From VRUE01 sp963817945 (GTDB taxonomy: Bacteria > Actinomycetota > Thermoleophilia > Solirubrobacterales > 70-9): a DNA stretch of 64,000 bases. Positions 57,619 through 64,000 of the stretch are shown here, in pieces. Numbering within the stretch: position 1 is the stretch's first letter; every line of letters begins with the position of its first letter. Made by a program: the position numbers and the translations under genes. Under the pieces are notes generated by a model, which made no database searches, was not told the origin of the DNA, and saw only the letters and a program-made list of their open reading frames with translations. The stretch spans positions 771,299 through 835,298 of the forward strand of contig CAWFQH010000001.1 of assembly GCA_963817945.1 (NCBI GenBank), read 5' to 3'.

Positions 57619-59474
57619 ATCGCGCACTCCCCCTCGCCGCGCTCGACTTTGTAGGGGCTGGAGCGCTGCCAGTCGATGAACTCCTGCATCGTCTCCAGGC
57701 TGAACTCGGCCGGCAGGGTCAGCTCCTTGACCTCGGCTTCGAAGCGCTCGGCGCCGATCCGCTCGGCAAACGCGTTGAACTCCTCGCCATCGCTGCGCTC
57801 GGCCTCGTAGAGCCGGATCCAACGCTCAACCGCCTCCGGCACCCGCTTGGCCGGCAGCCGCGATTTCAGCCGCGTGCCGAAGATCACCTCGCCGCCCTCG
57901 TAGTTGCCGCCGATGTGCGGAATGTAGGCGGGCATCTGCCGGCCTCCCACCTTCAGCGAGGCGCCGTAGAAGCCGATGTTGGCGATGTGGTGCTGGCTGC
58001 AGCCATTGGGGCAGCCGCTCATCTTGATGTGGATCTTGCGGGTCAGCTCGTCGGAGATCTCCATCTCCTCAACGCGCTGCTTGATCGCGCGGTTGAGGCC
58101 CATGGAGCTAGTGATGCCGAGTTTGCAGCTGTCGGTGCCGGGGCAGCTGACGACGTCGGTGATCTCGCGGGCGCCGGCCTCGGCCAGGCCGAGGCCCTGC
58201 AGCCGCTGCCAGACCTCGTAGAGCGCCTCGTCGCGGACCCAGCGCAAGACCAGGTTCTGCTGCACGGTGCTGCGCGCGTAGCCGCCGGTGGACTCGCGCA
58301 TGATCGCCGCCAGGCCGCGGAACTGCTCGGGGGTGAGGTCGCCACGGTCGATCTTCACCTCGACGGCGACGAAGCCCTCCTGGCGCTGGGGCTGCACGTT
58401 GCCTTCGATGAAGCGGTCGAACTCGGAGCGGTCGCCGTTGGGCGAGGCCGCCACCGGGGGGGCCTCGGGCGCCCTCTCTTCCTCTTCGTCATCGAAGCGC
58501 AGCCGCTCGACCAGCTCGGCGTCGAATTCGCGCTCGGCTACCCAGTCGCCCTGCAGCTCCTCCTCGACCTGCTCACGGAAGGCGTCGATGCCGATTTTGT
58601 CGATCAGGACCTTGATCCGGGCGCGGGCGCGGTTGACGCGCAGCCACTCCTGGCGGTCGAAGATCCGCAGCGCCGCCTCGGCGACCTTGAGGTAGTCGCC
58701 ATTGTCGGCCTCGACGAACTCGTAGAGGGTCGGGGCGACGCGGGCCATGATCGAGGTGCCGCCGCCGACCCTGACCTCGAAGCCCTTGACGCCGTCGCGC
58801 TCGCGGGAGAGAAAGGCGATGTCGTGGATGCCGGTGATCGCCCGGTCCTCGTCGGAGCCGGTGAAGGCGGTCTTGATCTTGCGCGGCATCAGCTGCGTGG
58901 TCGGGTGCCGCACGAAGTAGCGCACGTAGGCCCCCGCGTAGGGCGTCGGGTCGAAGACCTCATCGGGAGCGACGCCTGCCCAGGGATCGCCGGTGACGTT
59001 GCGGACCGTGTTGCCGCAGCCCTCCCGCGAGGAGAGGCCGACATCCGAGATTTCGCGCAGCAGGGACTCCATGTCGCGCAGCGGCACGTGGTGGATCTGG
59101 ATGTTCTGGCGGGTCGTGATGTGGCCCTTGTTCAGGGGCGCCCACTTCTCGACCACGTCGGCAAAGACCTCCATCTGCTGCGGGGTGACGCCGCCGAAGG
59201 GGAGCTTGACGCGGACCATCTGGACGTCGGGCTGGCGCTGGCCGTAGACGCCCTGTTTGAGGCGGAAGCCGATGAACTGGTCTTCGGCCAGCTCGCCGCC
59301 GAGGAACTTCTCCGCTTCGTTGTCGAAGTCGTCGAACTCGCGCTCGATGATCGGAATCACGTGGCCCGGGACGTTCTCGTAGGTCTCCGGGTTCTCCAGC
59401 GTGCCGGTCCGGCCCTTGCCGCGCTGCTGCTTGTCCTGATCGACGACGACCTCCACGATCAAGGAAAATAGCAA
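57615..59474 (-). CDS. sir: Ferredoxin-type sulfite (nitrite/sulfite) reductase
   Basis: 619 residues by the longest frame (TTG); GTG at 59456 is a good alternative since family similarity starts near QQRGKGRTGTLEN. Two ferredoxin-like half-domains are present: FADVVEKWAPLNKGHITTRQNIQIHHV and the second repeat from ~380. The siroheme/4Fe-4S ligands are CPGTDSCKLGITSS and MSGCPNGCSQHH. An acidic linker (FDDEEEERAPEAPP) separates the halves. It reduces sulfite to sulfide, completing sulfate assimilation with sat and cysH. A nitrite role is possible, but the neighbours argue for sulfite. Confidence 0.88.
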   Translation of the reverse strand: MLFSLIVEVVVDQDKQQRGKGRTGTLENPETYENVPGHVIPIIEREFDDFDNEAEKFLGGELAEDQFIGFRLKQGVYGQRQPDVQMVRVKLPFGGVTPQQMEVFADVVEKWAPLNKGHITTRQNIQIHHVPLRDMESLLREISDVGLSSREGCGNTVRNVTGDPWAGVAPDEVFDPTPYAGAYVRYFVRHPTTQLMPRKIKTAFTGSDEDRAITGIHDIAFLSRERDGVKGFEVRVGGGTSIMARVAPTLYEFVEADNGDYLKVAEAALRIFDRQEWLRVNRARARIKVLIDKIGIDAFREQVEEELQGDWVAEREFDAELVERLRFDDEEEERAPEAPPVAASPNGDRSEFDRFIEGNVQPQRQEGFVAVEVKIDRGDLTPEQFRGLAAIMRESTGGYARSTVQQNLVLRWVRDEALYEVWQRLQGLGLAEAGAREITDVVSCPGTDSCKLGITSSMGLNRAIKQRVEEMEISDELTRKIHIKMSGCPNGCSQHHIANIGFYGASLKVGGRQMPAYIPHIGGNYEGGEVIFGTRLKSRLPAKRVPEAVERWIRLYEAERSDGEEFNAFAERIGAERFEAEVKELTLPAEFSLETMQEFIDWQRSSPYKVERGEGECAI

Positions 59475-59502
59475 AACCTGACCGGGATTTGGGTATTTAG
59501 GT

Positions 59503-59730
59503 TCAGAGCTGGGTGATAATGACGCCGAGGATGCCGGCGACGAGCGTTGCGATGATCCCGCCGCCCGTCTGCATCAAGGTTCGGTTCAGCGCATCGAATC
59601 GCCCGTTCAGGTCGCGCAACTCACCCTCGATACGGTCGAGGCGGTGGTCGACCGCGTCGAAGCGCTGGGCCGTTTCGGTCCTGAAGTAGTCCAACCGCTC
59701 GTCGGTCCAGCTCTCTCTCATCGCCTCCAT
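59503..59730 (-). CDS. Small coiled-coil protein with C-terminal membrane helix
   Basis: 75 residues. A heptad-like amphipathic helix (FRTETAQRFDAVDHRLDRIEGELRD, residues ~16-40, and LNGRFDALNRTL) is followed by one membrane segment (GGGIIATLVAGILGVIITQL) at the extreme C-terminus. Tail-anchored mini-proteins of this form are common in actinobacteria and often follow other genes without known role. It lies 28 bases upstream of the sulfite reductase frame on the same strand and could be cotranscribed with it. Confidence 0.6.
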   Translation of the reverse strand: MEAMRESWTDERLDYFRTETAQRFDAVDHRLDRIEGELRDLNGRFDALNRTLMQTGGGIIATLVAGILGVIITQL

Positions 59731-59805
59731 GATTGCAGCCTAAAAGCTGCGGCTGCACGGGTGACGCGCCGGATGCAAATTCTTTGCAACGGGTCTGGGG
59801 CCGAA

Positions 59806-60207
59806 TCAGTCCCGGACGCTCTTCTTGCGCGCCTCGAGGATCGCGGCGGCTTCGCCGGACTCGGCAACGTAGCCGCCCTCGGGCTCGAGCGGCAGGCCAG
59901 CCTCTGACCAGCCGACGATCCCCTCCGTCAGCTTGGCGGCGTCGAAGCCGGCGGCGGCCAGCGCCTCAGTGGCCATCGTCGAGCGGGTGCCGCCGCGGCA
60001 GTAGAGGACGACGGGCCGCTCCCCGTCGATCTCGCCCGTGCGCTCGGCCAGCTCGGCCAGGGGCACGTGCTTGGCGCCGGCGATCCGGCCGGCTTCCCAC
60101 TCGTGGTCGGCGCGGACGTCGACCAGTTGGGCCCCGGCCTCGACCAGGCTCTGCGCCTCCTCGCGGGAGACCTCCTTCGTCCCCTGTGAAGTCGACTCGT
60201 CAGCCAT
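59806..60207 (-). CDS. Rhodanese-like sulfurtransferase
   Basis: 133 residues, single rhodanese domain: LVDVRADHEWEAGRIAGAKHVPL and the active-site loop VLYCRGGTRS, whose cysteine carries the persulfide. The C-terminal ~35 residues (EPEGGYVAESGEAAAILEARKK) are an extra helix. It probably transfers sulfane sulfur and fits the adjacent sulfur assimilation genes. It abuts the dodecin stop directly (no gap), so the small genes 60.6-59.8 kb form one transcript. Confidence 0.87.
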   Translation of the reverse strand: MADESTSQGTKEVSREEAQSLVEAGAQLVDVRADHEWEAGRIAGAKHVPLAELAERTGEIDGERPVVLYCRGGTRSTMATEALAAAGFDAAKLTEGIVGWSEAGLPLEPEGGYVAESGEAAAILEARKKSVRD

Positions 60208-60417
60208 CTAGTCGACCTCAGTCCCCTCGACCAAGAAGGCAACCCGAACGTGAGCGCGGTACTCGTCGAGGTTCTCGCCGCGAATCCCGGTCGAGACGAT
60301 GTCGACGGCGCGGATGTTGCGCAGCGTGCCCTGCGCCTGGGCCAGCGCCTGCCTCGCCGCGTCGTCGGTTGACGTCTTCGAGCTGCCGACCAGCTCGATG
60401 ATCTTCACGACAGCCAT
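60208..60417 (-). CDS. Dodecin family flavin-binding protein
   Basis: 69 residues behind a perfect AGGAGG. KIIELVGSSKTSTDDAARQAL and a later strand pair (VSTGIRGENLDEYRAHVRVAFLVE, read from ~41) are the dodecin signature. Dodecins assemble as hollow dodecamers that store riboflavin, FMN or CoA. It overlaps the preceding small gene by 13 bases and is followed immediately by the rhodanese gene. Confidence 0.9.
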   Translation of the reverse strand: MAVVKIIELVGSSKTSTDDAARQALAQAQGTLRNIRAVDIVSTGIRGENLDEYRAHVRVAFLVEGTEVD

Positions 60418-60605
60418 TTAACTCCTCCTTCGCCTTCCAGATCCTCAATCGCCGCCTTCGCGCCAACCCCCTCGATCAGGGCTGCACGCTGCCAGGGCCC
60501 AACCGCGTCCTCGGCCGCCGCCTCACCTGGAGCGGTCTCAGCCCCAAAAAACTCGATCGCGGCTGCGATCGCCGCCGCCTCGTCCGCGCTCGGGCTCCGG
60601 TCCAT
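60405..60605 (-). CDS. Small acidic hypothetical protein (possible carboxylase epsilon-like)
   Basis: 66 residues from the ATG at 60605 (a TTG two codons upstream is also open). The sequence (SPSADEAAAIAAAIEFF ... PWQRAALIEGVGAK) is helical with a Pro-Trp-Arg-Ala motif. It is reminiscent of small actinobacterial proteins encoded near acyl-CoA carboxylases (AccE/epsilon type), but I cannot establish this. It overlaps dodecin by 13 bases and so is probably translated with it. A chance open frame is possible, although codon use resembles that of its neighbours. Confidence 0.4.
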   Translation of the reverse strand: MDRSPSADEAAAIAAAIEFFGAETAPGEAAAEDAVGPWQRAALIEGVGAKAAIEDLEGEGGVKWLS

Positions 60606-60661
60606 TTTCAAAGCCTATCCGGGCGCCCTTGCTCGAAGAGGCGCCGGTGCCCGGGCCGCTC

Positions 60662-61351
60662 CTACCGATAAAGCACCACGTAAAACGGCGCTTTGGCTGG
60701 CCCGCCGTTGTGGGTCTGCACCTCGACCGCGGGCGCCGCGCAGGAGCCGGTGCCGCCGATCGTCACGTAGGCGGTGAGGTTGCCCGAGCCGTTGTAGCGG
60801 GGGGTGACCTGAGCTCCCCTCGGCGAGAAGCCGGCCACCGAGACGCAATAGATCCCCGCTTCTTTGCCCTGCGTAACGGTGATCTGGCCCTTGGAGAGGG
60901 CGGTGTCGACGTTCCCCTCCTGGCTCACGGCGGCGAAGGCGACCGGGTTTGCCGACTCGGCGAAGGTCGAGGTGTCGGCGGCGTGGGCGCTCGGCACCTG
61001 GGAGAGAGTCCCCTCGTTTAGTTGAGCGCCGGTGACCGCGTCGGGGGCGATCTTCTCGGTGGAGACCGCTCCGTTTAGGAGTTTGGGGTTGCTGACCGCG
61101 GCGTTGGCCAATTTGCCTTCCTTGACCGCGAAGCCGGCGATCTTGCCGCTCTTCACCGCTTCGGACTTGATCTTGGGGGCGGTGACGGCGTTCTTTCTGA
61201 TCTTGTCGGCGGTGACCGCTCCCGGTCGCAGCGCCTTGGCGCCGACCGACTTTGGGGGGAGCTGGCTGACGGCGAACGCGGTTGCGCCGCCCAACGCCAA
61301 AAAGAGGGCGATCGTGGAGATGACGTTGGCGTAGCTCAGCTTCGGTTTCAT
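60662..61351 (-). CDS. YANV-type surface protein with repeated A-V-x-x-x-K-I motifs
   Basis: 229 residues. KLSYANVISTIALFLALGG repeats the Thermoleophilia signal/anchor signature of the gene at 11.8-12.5 kb. Residues ~38-110 contain about nine short repeats (GAVTADKIRKNAVTAPKI and similar, period about nine). The C-terminal ~100 residues are a beta-like domain with cysteines at YCVSV and SCAAP. A purine-rich ribosome site (GGAGAAG / AAGGAAAG) precedes the ATG. Its stop lies 19 bases closer to the window edge side than the next secreted gene's end, so it is the last gene of a three-gene surface operon on the minus strand. Confidence 0.7.
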   Translation of the reverse strand: MKPKLSYANVISTIALFLALGGATAFAVSQLPPKSVGAKALRPGAVTADKIRKNAVTAPKIKSEAVKSGKIAGFAVKEGKLANAAVSNPKLLNGAVSTEKIAPDAVTGAQLNEGTLSQVPSAHAADTSTFAESANPVAFAAVSQEGNVDTALSKGQITVTQGKEAGIYCVSVAGFSPRGAQVTPRYNGSGNLTAYVTIGGTGSCAAPAVEVQTHNGGPAKAPFYVVLYR

Positions 61352-61370
61352 CGCTTTCCTTTTTCTTCTC

Positions 61371-62189
61371 CTAGCCCCTCGCCTTGCAGCTTCGGGTCAG
61401 GGTCGTGGTCAGGGTCTTGCCGCCCTCGAAGGCAAAGCTCGATCTAACGAGGGGAAAGAGCGCTCCCGGGAAGCCCTCGGGGGCGGGGCAGCCGGCCGAG
61501 AGGAAGCTCCTTGCCTTGCCGTGGGCGCTGTAGGTGCGGCCGAGCTTTAGGTTGAGGCCGGTGACGTAGCCCCACTCCCCGGTGACCCGGGGAAGGGAGG
61601 CGTGCAGGTGAGTCGAGAAGGTTCCCTTGTCCTTGGCGATCTCCAGAGGCAAGACGTAGGAGGTGGGGACGGGCTCGGTGCCGTAGATGTGGGCGAAGAT
61701 CACCGGCGCCCCTCTCAGCACGCCGTTGAAGGCGAGCACCTTGCCCTCGGAGGGAAAGGGCGACTGCTCGGGGAAGCGCACGTTGGCCGAGAAGTGGCCC
61801 TCGCCGACCAGGGCCGCTTGGCAGGCAAGGAGCGCCTCGCGGGTGGTCGAGGGGTTGATCTTGCCCAGCCGGCAGCGGGGCAATCCTTGGGTCTGCAGCC
61901 GCCCGGCTCTGTTGAAGGAGAAGTCGACCCCCTGCAGCTGCGGCGGTCCCTGGGAGGTGCTCGAGGAGATGCGGCCGCCGATCCGGACCGCGATCGGCGC
62001 GGTGCCGTGCCTCGGTAGGAGCTTGGGCGAGAGCGAGCCGGAGACCGCGACGCGGACCGAGCCCTTCTGGACAAGCTCGGCCTCGACCGCTGGCGCCAGG
62101 CAAAGCCAGGCGAGGGCGAGCCCGCAAAGCGCGCCAGGCCAGGGTAGGGCGCGCTTGGCGGGCGCTGGGGCCCTCGCCGGGGCCTCCAT
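61371..62189 (-). CDS. Secreted hypothetical protein of surface operon
   Basis: 272 residues. A basic N-terminus and hydrophobic stretch (LCGLALAWLCLAPAVEA) form a signal peptide. The mature protein is beta-rich with four cysteines in pairs (PRCRLG, LACQAAL, SAGCPAPEG, RSCKARG), suggesting extracellular disulfides. Phrases such as VLAFNG and THLHASLP recur in Solirubrobacterales exported proteins of unknown function. It starts within the preceding stop (one-base TGATG overlap) and ends 19 bases before the YANV protein gene, so the three form one unit. Confidence 0.6.
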   Translation of the reverse strand: MEAPARAPAPAKRALPWPGALCGLALAWLCLAPAVEAELVQKGSVRVAVSGSLSPKLLPRHGTAPIAVRIGGRISSSTSQGPPQLQGVDFSFNRAGRLQTQGLPRCRLGKINPSTTREALLACQAALVGEGHFSANVRFPEQSPFPSEGKVLAFNGVLRGAPVIFAHIYGTEPVPTSYVLPLEIAKDKGTFSTHLHASLPRVTGEWGYVTGLNLKLGRTYSAHGKARSFLSAGCPAPEGFPGALFPLVRSSFAFEGGKTLTTTLTRSCKARG

Positions 62190-64000
62190 CAGCCCCCGCG
62201 GGCGCTGCGCTTGTGCTTGCGCCCCTTCTTGCAGTTGGCCTGGAGCTTGGGCCTAAGCGTCGCGGGCTTGCCGTTTTGGCCCTCCAGGTTGGCCTGCAGG
62301 CGGTAGGTGCGATCGCAGACGTCGCGGCTGTTGATCAGCAGGCCCTTTTTGCCTCCCTGCATGGTCAGCGTGAAGGTGTCGACCGGGGCGTCTGGGATCT
62401 GTTCGAAGCTGACCCTGATCCCGCCCCTGATCGAGTCGACCCGCCCGACCACCTCGACGTCGACGATCCCGTGCAGGTCGACGACGAGGTCGGGCAGCTT
62501 GTTATCGGAGGAGCGCATGTAGACGGGGCCCGAGAGCGTTTCCTCAAGCAATGGCGTGCTCGCCGTCGCGTGGCCGTAGATCGAGCCCGGCGGGCAGCTC
62601 TCGGCGGCGAACTGCACCCTGGTGCAGATCGTCTTGATGTGGGCTTGGTCGAGGAACTCCGAGCGCGGCAGCGAGACGACCGCGGCGGCGGCGTTGGCAT
62701 CGCCGGGCCTGGCCCGGTAGACGCTGCGCAGTTTGGGATGGGCGCCGCGTTTGGTGCCGCCGAAGAGGCGGGTGGTGATCCGTGGTTTGAAGCCCAGCGA
62801 GGCGCACTCAGCCGCCTGGAAGGGGGTCGAGCTGGTCTTCGATTTGCCTTCGGAGCTAAACAGAGCGCCGGTCAGCGCGAAGGGCTCACAGCTGGTCGGG
62901 TTGAGCGTGAAGCGGTCCCTGTCGAGGTGAACCTGGATGTCGCGGACCCTGACCGGAATGCCCTTGAAGATCAGCGGCAGCTTGTCGGTGATCAGGCGAA
63001 GCTCGGCGGTCTTTGAGTCGACGTAGGCCGGTGCCCTGGTGACGATGTTGCCCAAGTCAAAGGGCCCGGCCACGGCGGGGACGATTGCCACGCCCGAGAC
63101 GGGGGCGCCTTTGTAGGGGCCGGCCATGTAGATCTTGCCCTTGACGTAGGTGATCACCTGGCCCACTCCGGCCCCCGCGTCGACCGAGCCGACCAGGGAA
63201 GAGGCGGGGCAGGAGGGGGAGTTGAGCTCTTCGATGCCCGTCCGCTCCGGGTTGGCCGCGGCGGCGATCTGCGCATCTGAGCAGCGCCCGACTCCCTTCA
63301 GGGAGGCGAGCAGCCCGGGAGGGGCCTTGCCTTCGGCGACCGAGAGCTCCTGCTCGAGGTCGTTGCGGGTCATCCGCAACTCCATCGGGCTAAAGGAGCC
63401 GGCCAGGTTGTTGAGCGTGCCGCCGCTGATCAACGGGTTGAAGGGACGCTCGCTTGGTGAGTTAAGGCACGGGGTGCCGTCGGGGTTTTGGGTGATCACG
63501 TAGTCGTTACTCACCGTGATCGGCGTGGTTGGGTCGTGCCAGGAGTAGAAGGTGGCCTGGATCGTCTTGGTGCCGCAGGTCTGCGGGTTGACCAATCCCG
63601 CTCTGAGGCCGCCCTTTAGGTTCATCTCCAGGTCTGAGAGCGGGAACTGAGGGATGTCGTCAAAGGTGGTGGTGATTTGCCCCGTCTGCGGATCGAGGTC
63701 GACTCGTCCCGGCACCTTGACCAGGATGCCGCGATCGGGCTGCTCGACGACCAGGTACAGCGAGAGGAAGTTGTGGAAGGGGTTGTCGTTTTGCTTGGCG
63801 ATGTAGAGGAAGCCTTCGGGCTGTTCGTCGATCGGCAGGGCCGGCGTGTGCAGGGTCAGCCTGCCGTACTGGGAGGCATCGGGGCAGGTGACCGGGTCGT
63901 TGGTCCCGAGGCTGATCTGGGCCGGCTAGACACCAAGTCCTGCGCGGCGGCCGGGTTGATCGTCATTCCCTCGGGGAAGGTGACGACGACTTTCTTCATC
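62189..64000 (-). CDS. Large secreted surface protein, 5' end beyond window, frameshift near 63.93 kb
   Basis: At least 600 residues of a beta-rich exported protein; the start lies outside the window. The edge-proximal part reads VVVTFPEGMTINPAAAQDL in one frame. The conserved continuation (AQISLGTNDPVTCPDASQYG) is in another frame after an in-frame TAG at 63926-63928. The two pieces form one known block (G-M-T-x-N-P-x-A-A ... C-P ... S-x-x-G), so one base is missing or lost there. Four later cysteines (CPASS, CEPF, CASLGF, CPPGS) suggest disulfides. The C-terminus is strongly basic. It lies first in the surface operon. A methionine-like GTG at 63715 would give a 508-residue product if the shift is real. 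Confidence 0.6.

Overview
The window is a high-GC bacterial chromosome segment. Several traits point to an actinobacterium of the class Thermoleophilia (Solirubrobacterales-like). Two genes encode the YANV-type signal-anchor surface proteins with NAVK-like repeats that are common in that group. There are also a fused PafB-PafC WYL regulator, F420/PPOX-type enzymes, a TCA module with a non-classical SdhA-SdhB-SdhE succinate dehydrogenase, and DtxR-type iron boxes. No phage, integrase, transposase, CRISPR or rRNA genes were seen. The only RNA gene found is a tRNA-Phe.

Layout. 1-9.8 kb: surface glycan genes (GT2 and membrane glycosyltransferases, WxcM-like sugar enzyme, FkbM and class I methyltransferases, polyprenol-P-mannose synthase-like GT2, acyltransferase 3), plus a GH-A glycosidase and a shortened phosphopantetheinyl transferase. 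9.8-15 kb: secreted DUF1906 protein, surface protein, penicillin acylase family hydrolase. 15-24.7 kb: Kir-like membrane protein, GGCT-like protein, MBL hydrolase, PafBC-like regulator, YhaM-like nuclease, ArsR/ArsC pair, VanY-like peptidase, LOG protein, endonuclease IV, FAH-family protein. 24.7-28.7 kb: sdhABE and tRNA-Phe. 28.8-42.2 kb: GH15-like protein, MrfA-like helicase, FolP, delta-60-repeat protein, DtxR regulator, aminotransferase, sucCD and HAD proteins. 42.3-46.9 kb: sulfatase, biotin carboxylase/BCCP, PHP protein. 47-55.1 kb: an iron-boxed heme acquisition operon. 55.2-60.6 kb: assimilatory sulfate reduction (cysC, sat, cysH, sulfite reductase), rhodanese, dodecin. 60.7-64 kb: three secreted surface proteins.

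The most interesting system is the heme operon. DUF2470, an IsdG/HmoA-like monooxygenase, HmuT-U-V, two HtaA-domain proteins, a PKD-domain membrane protein, a TolQ/ExbB-like proton channel and an ExbD-like DUF2149 protein follow one another on one strand. Most junctions overlap or nearly touch, and four DtxR-type boxes precede its segments. It looks like a proton-motive-force-coupled (Ton-like) heme uptake machine in an organism expected to lack a classical outer membrane. A DtxR-family regulator at 36.4 kb is the obvious candidate controller.

A second unusual feature is a family of three composite palindromes (near 44.2, 46.1 and 55.1 kb). They share a conserved hairpin core but carry long, site-specific inverted arms. 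A fourth element at 17.3 kb has the same nested design with a different AT-rich core. Both window edges contain frameshifts (about 15 in the first 1.7 kb, one near 63.93 kb) while the interior reads cleanly, so edge sequence quality should be doubted. Gene assignments come from reading translated sequence and family knowledge; no searches were run.
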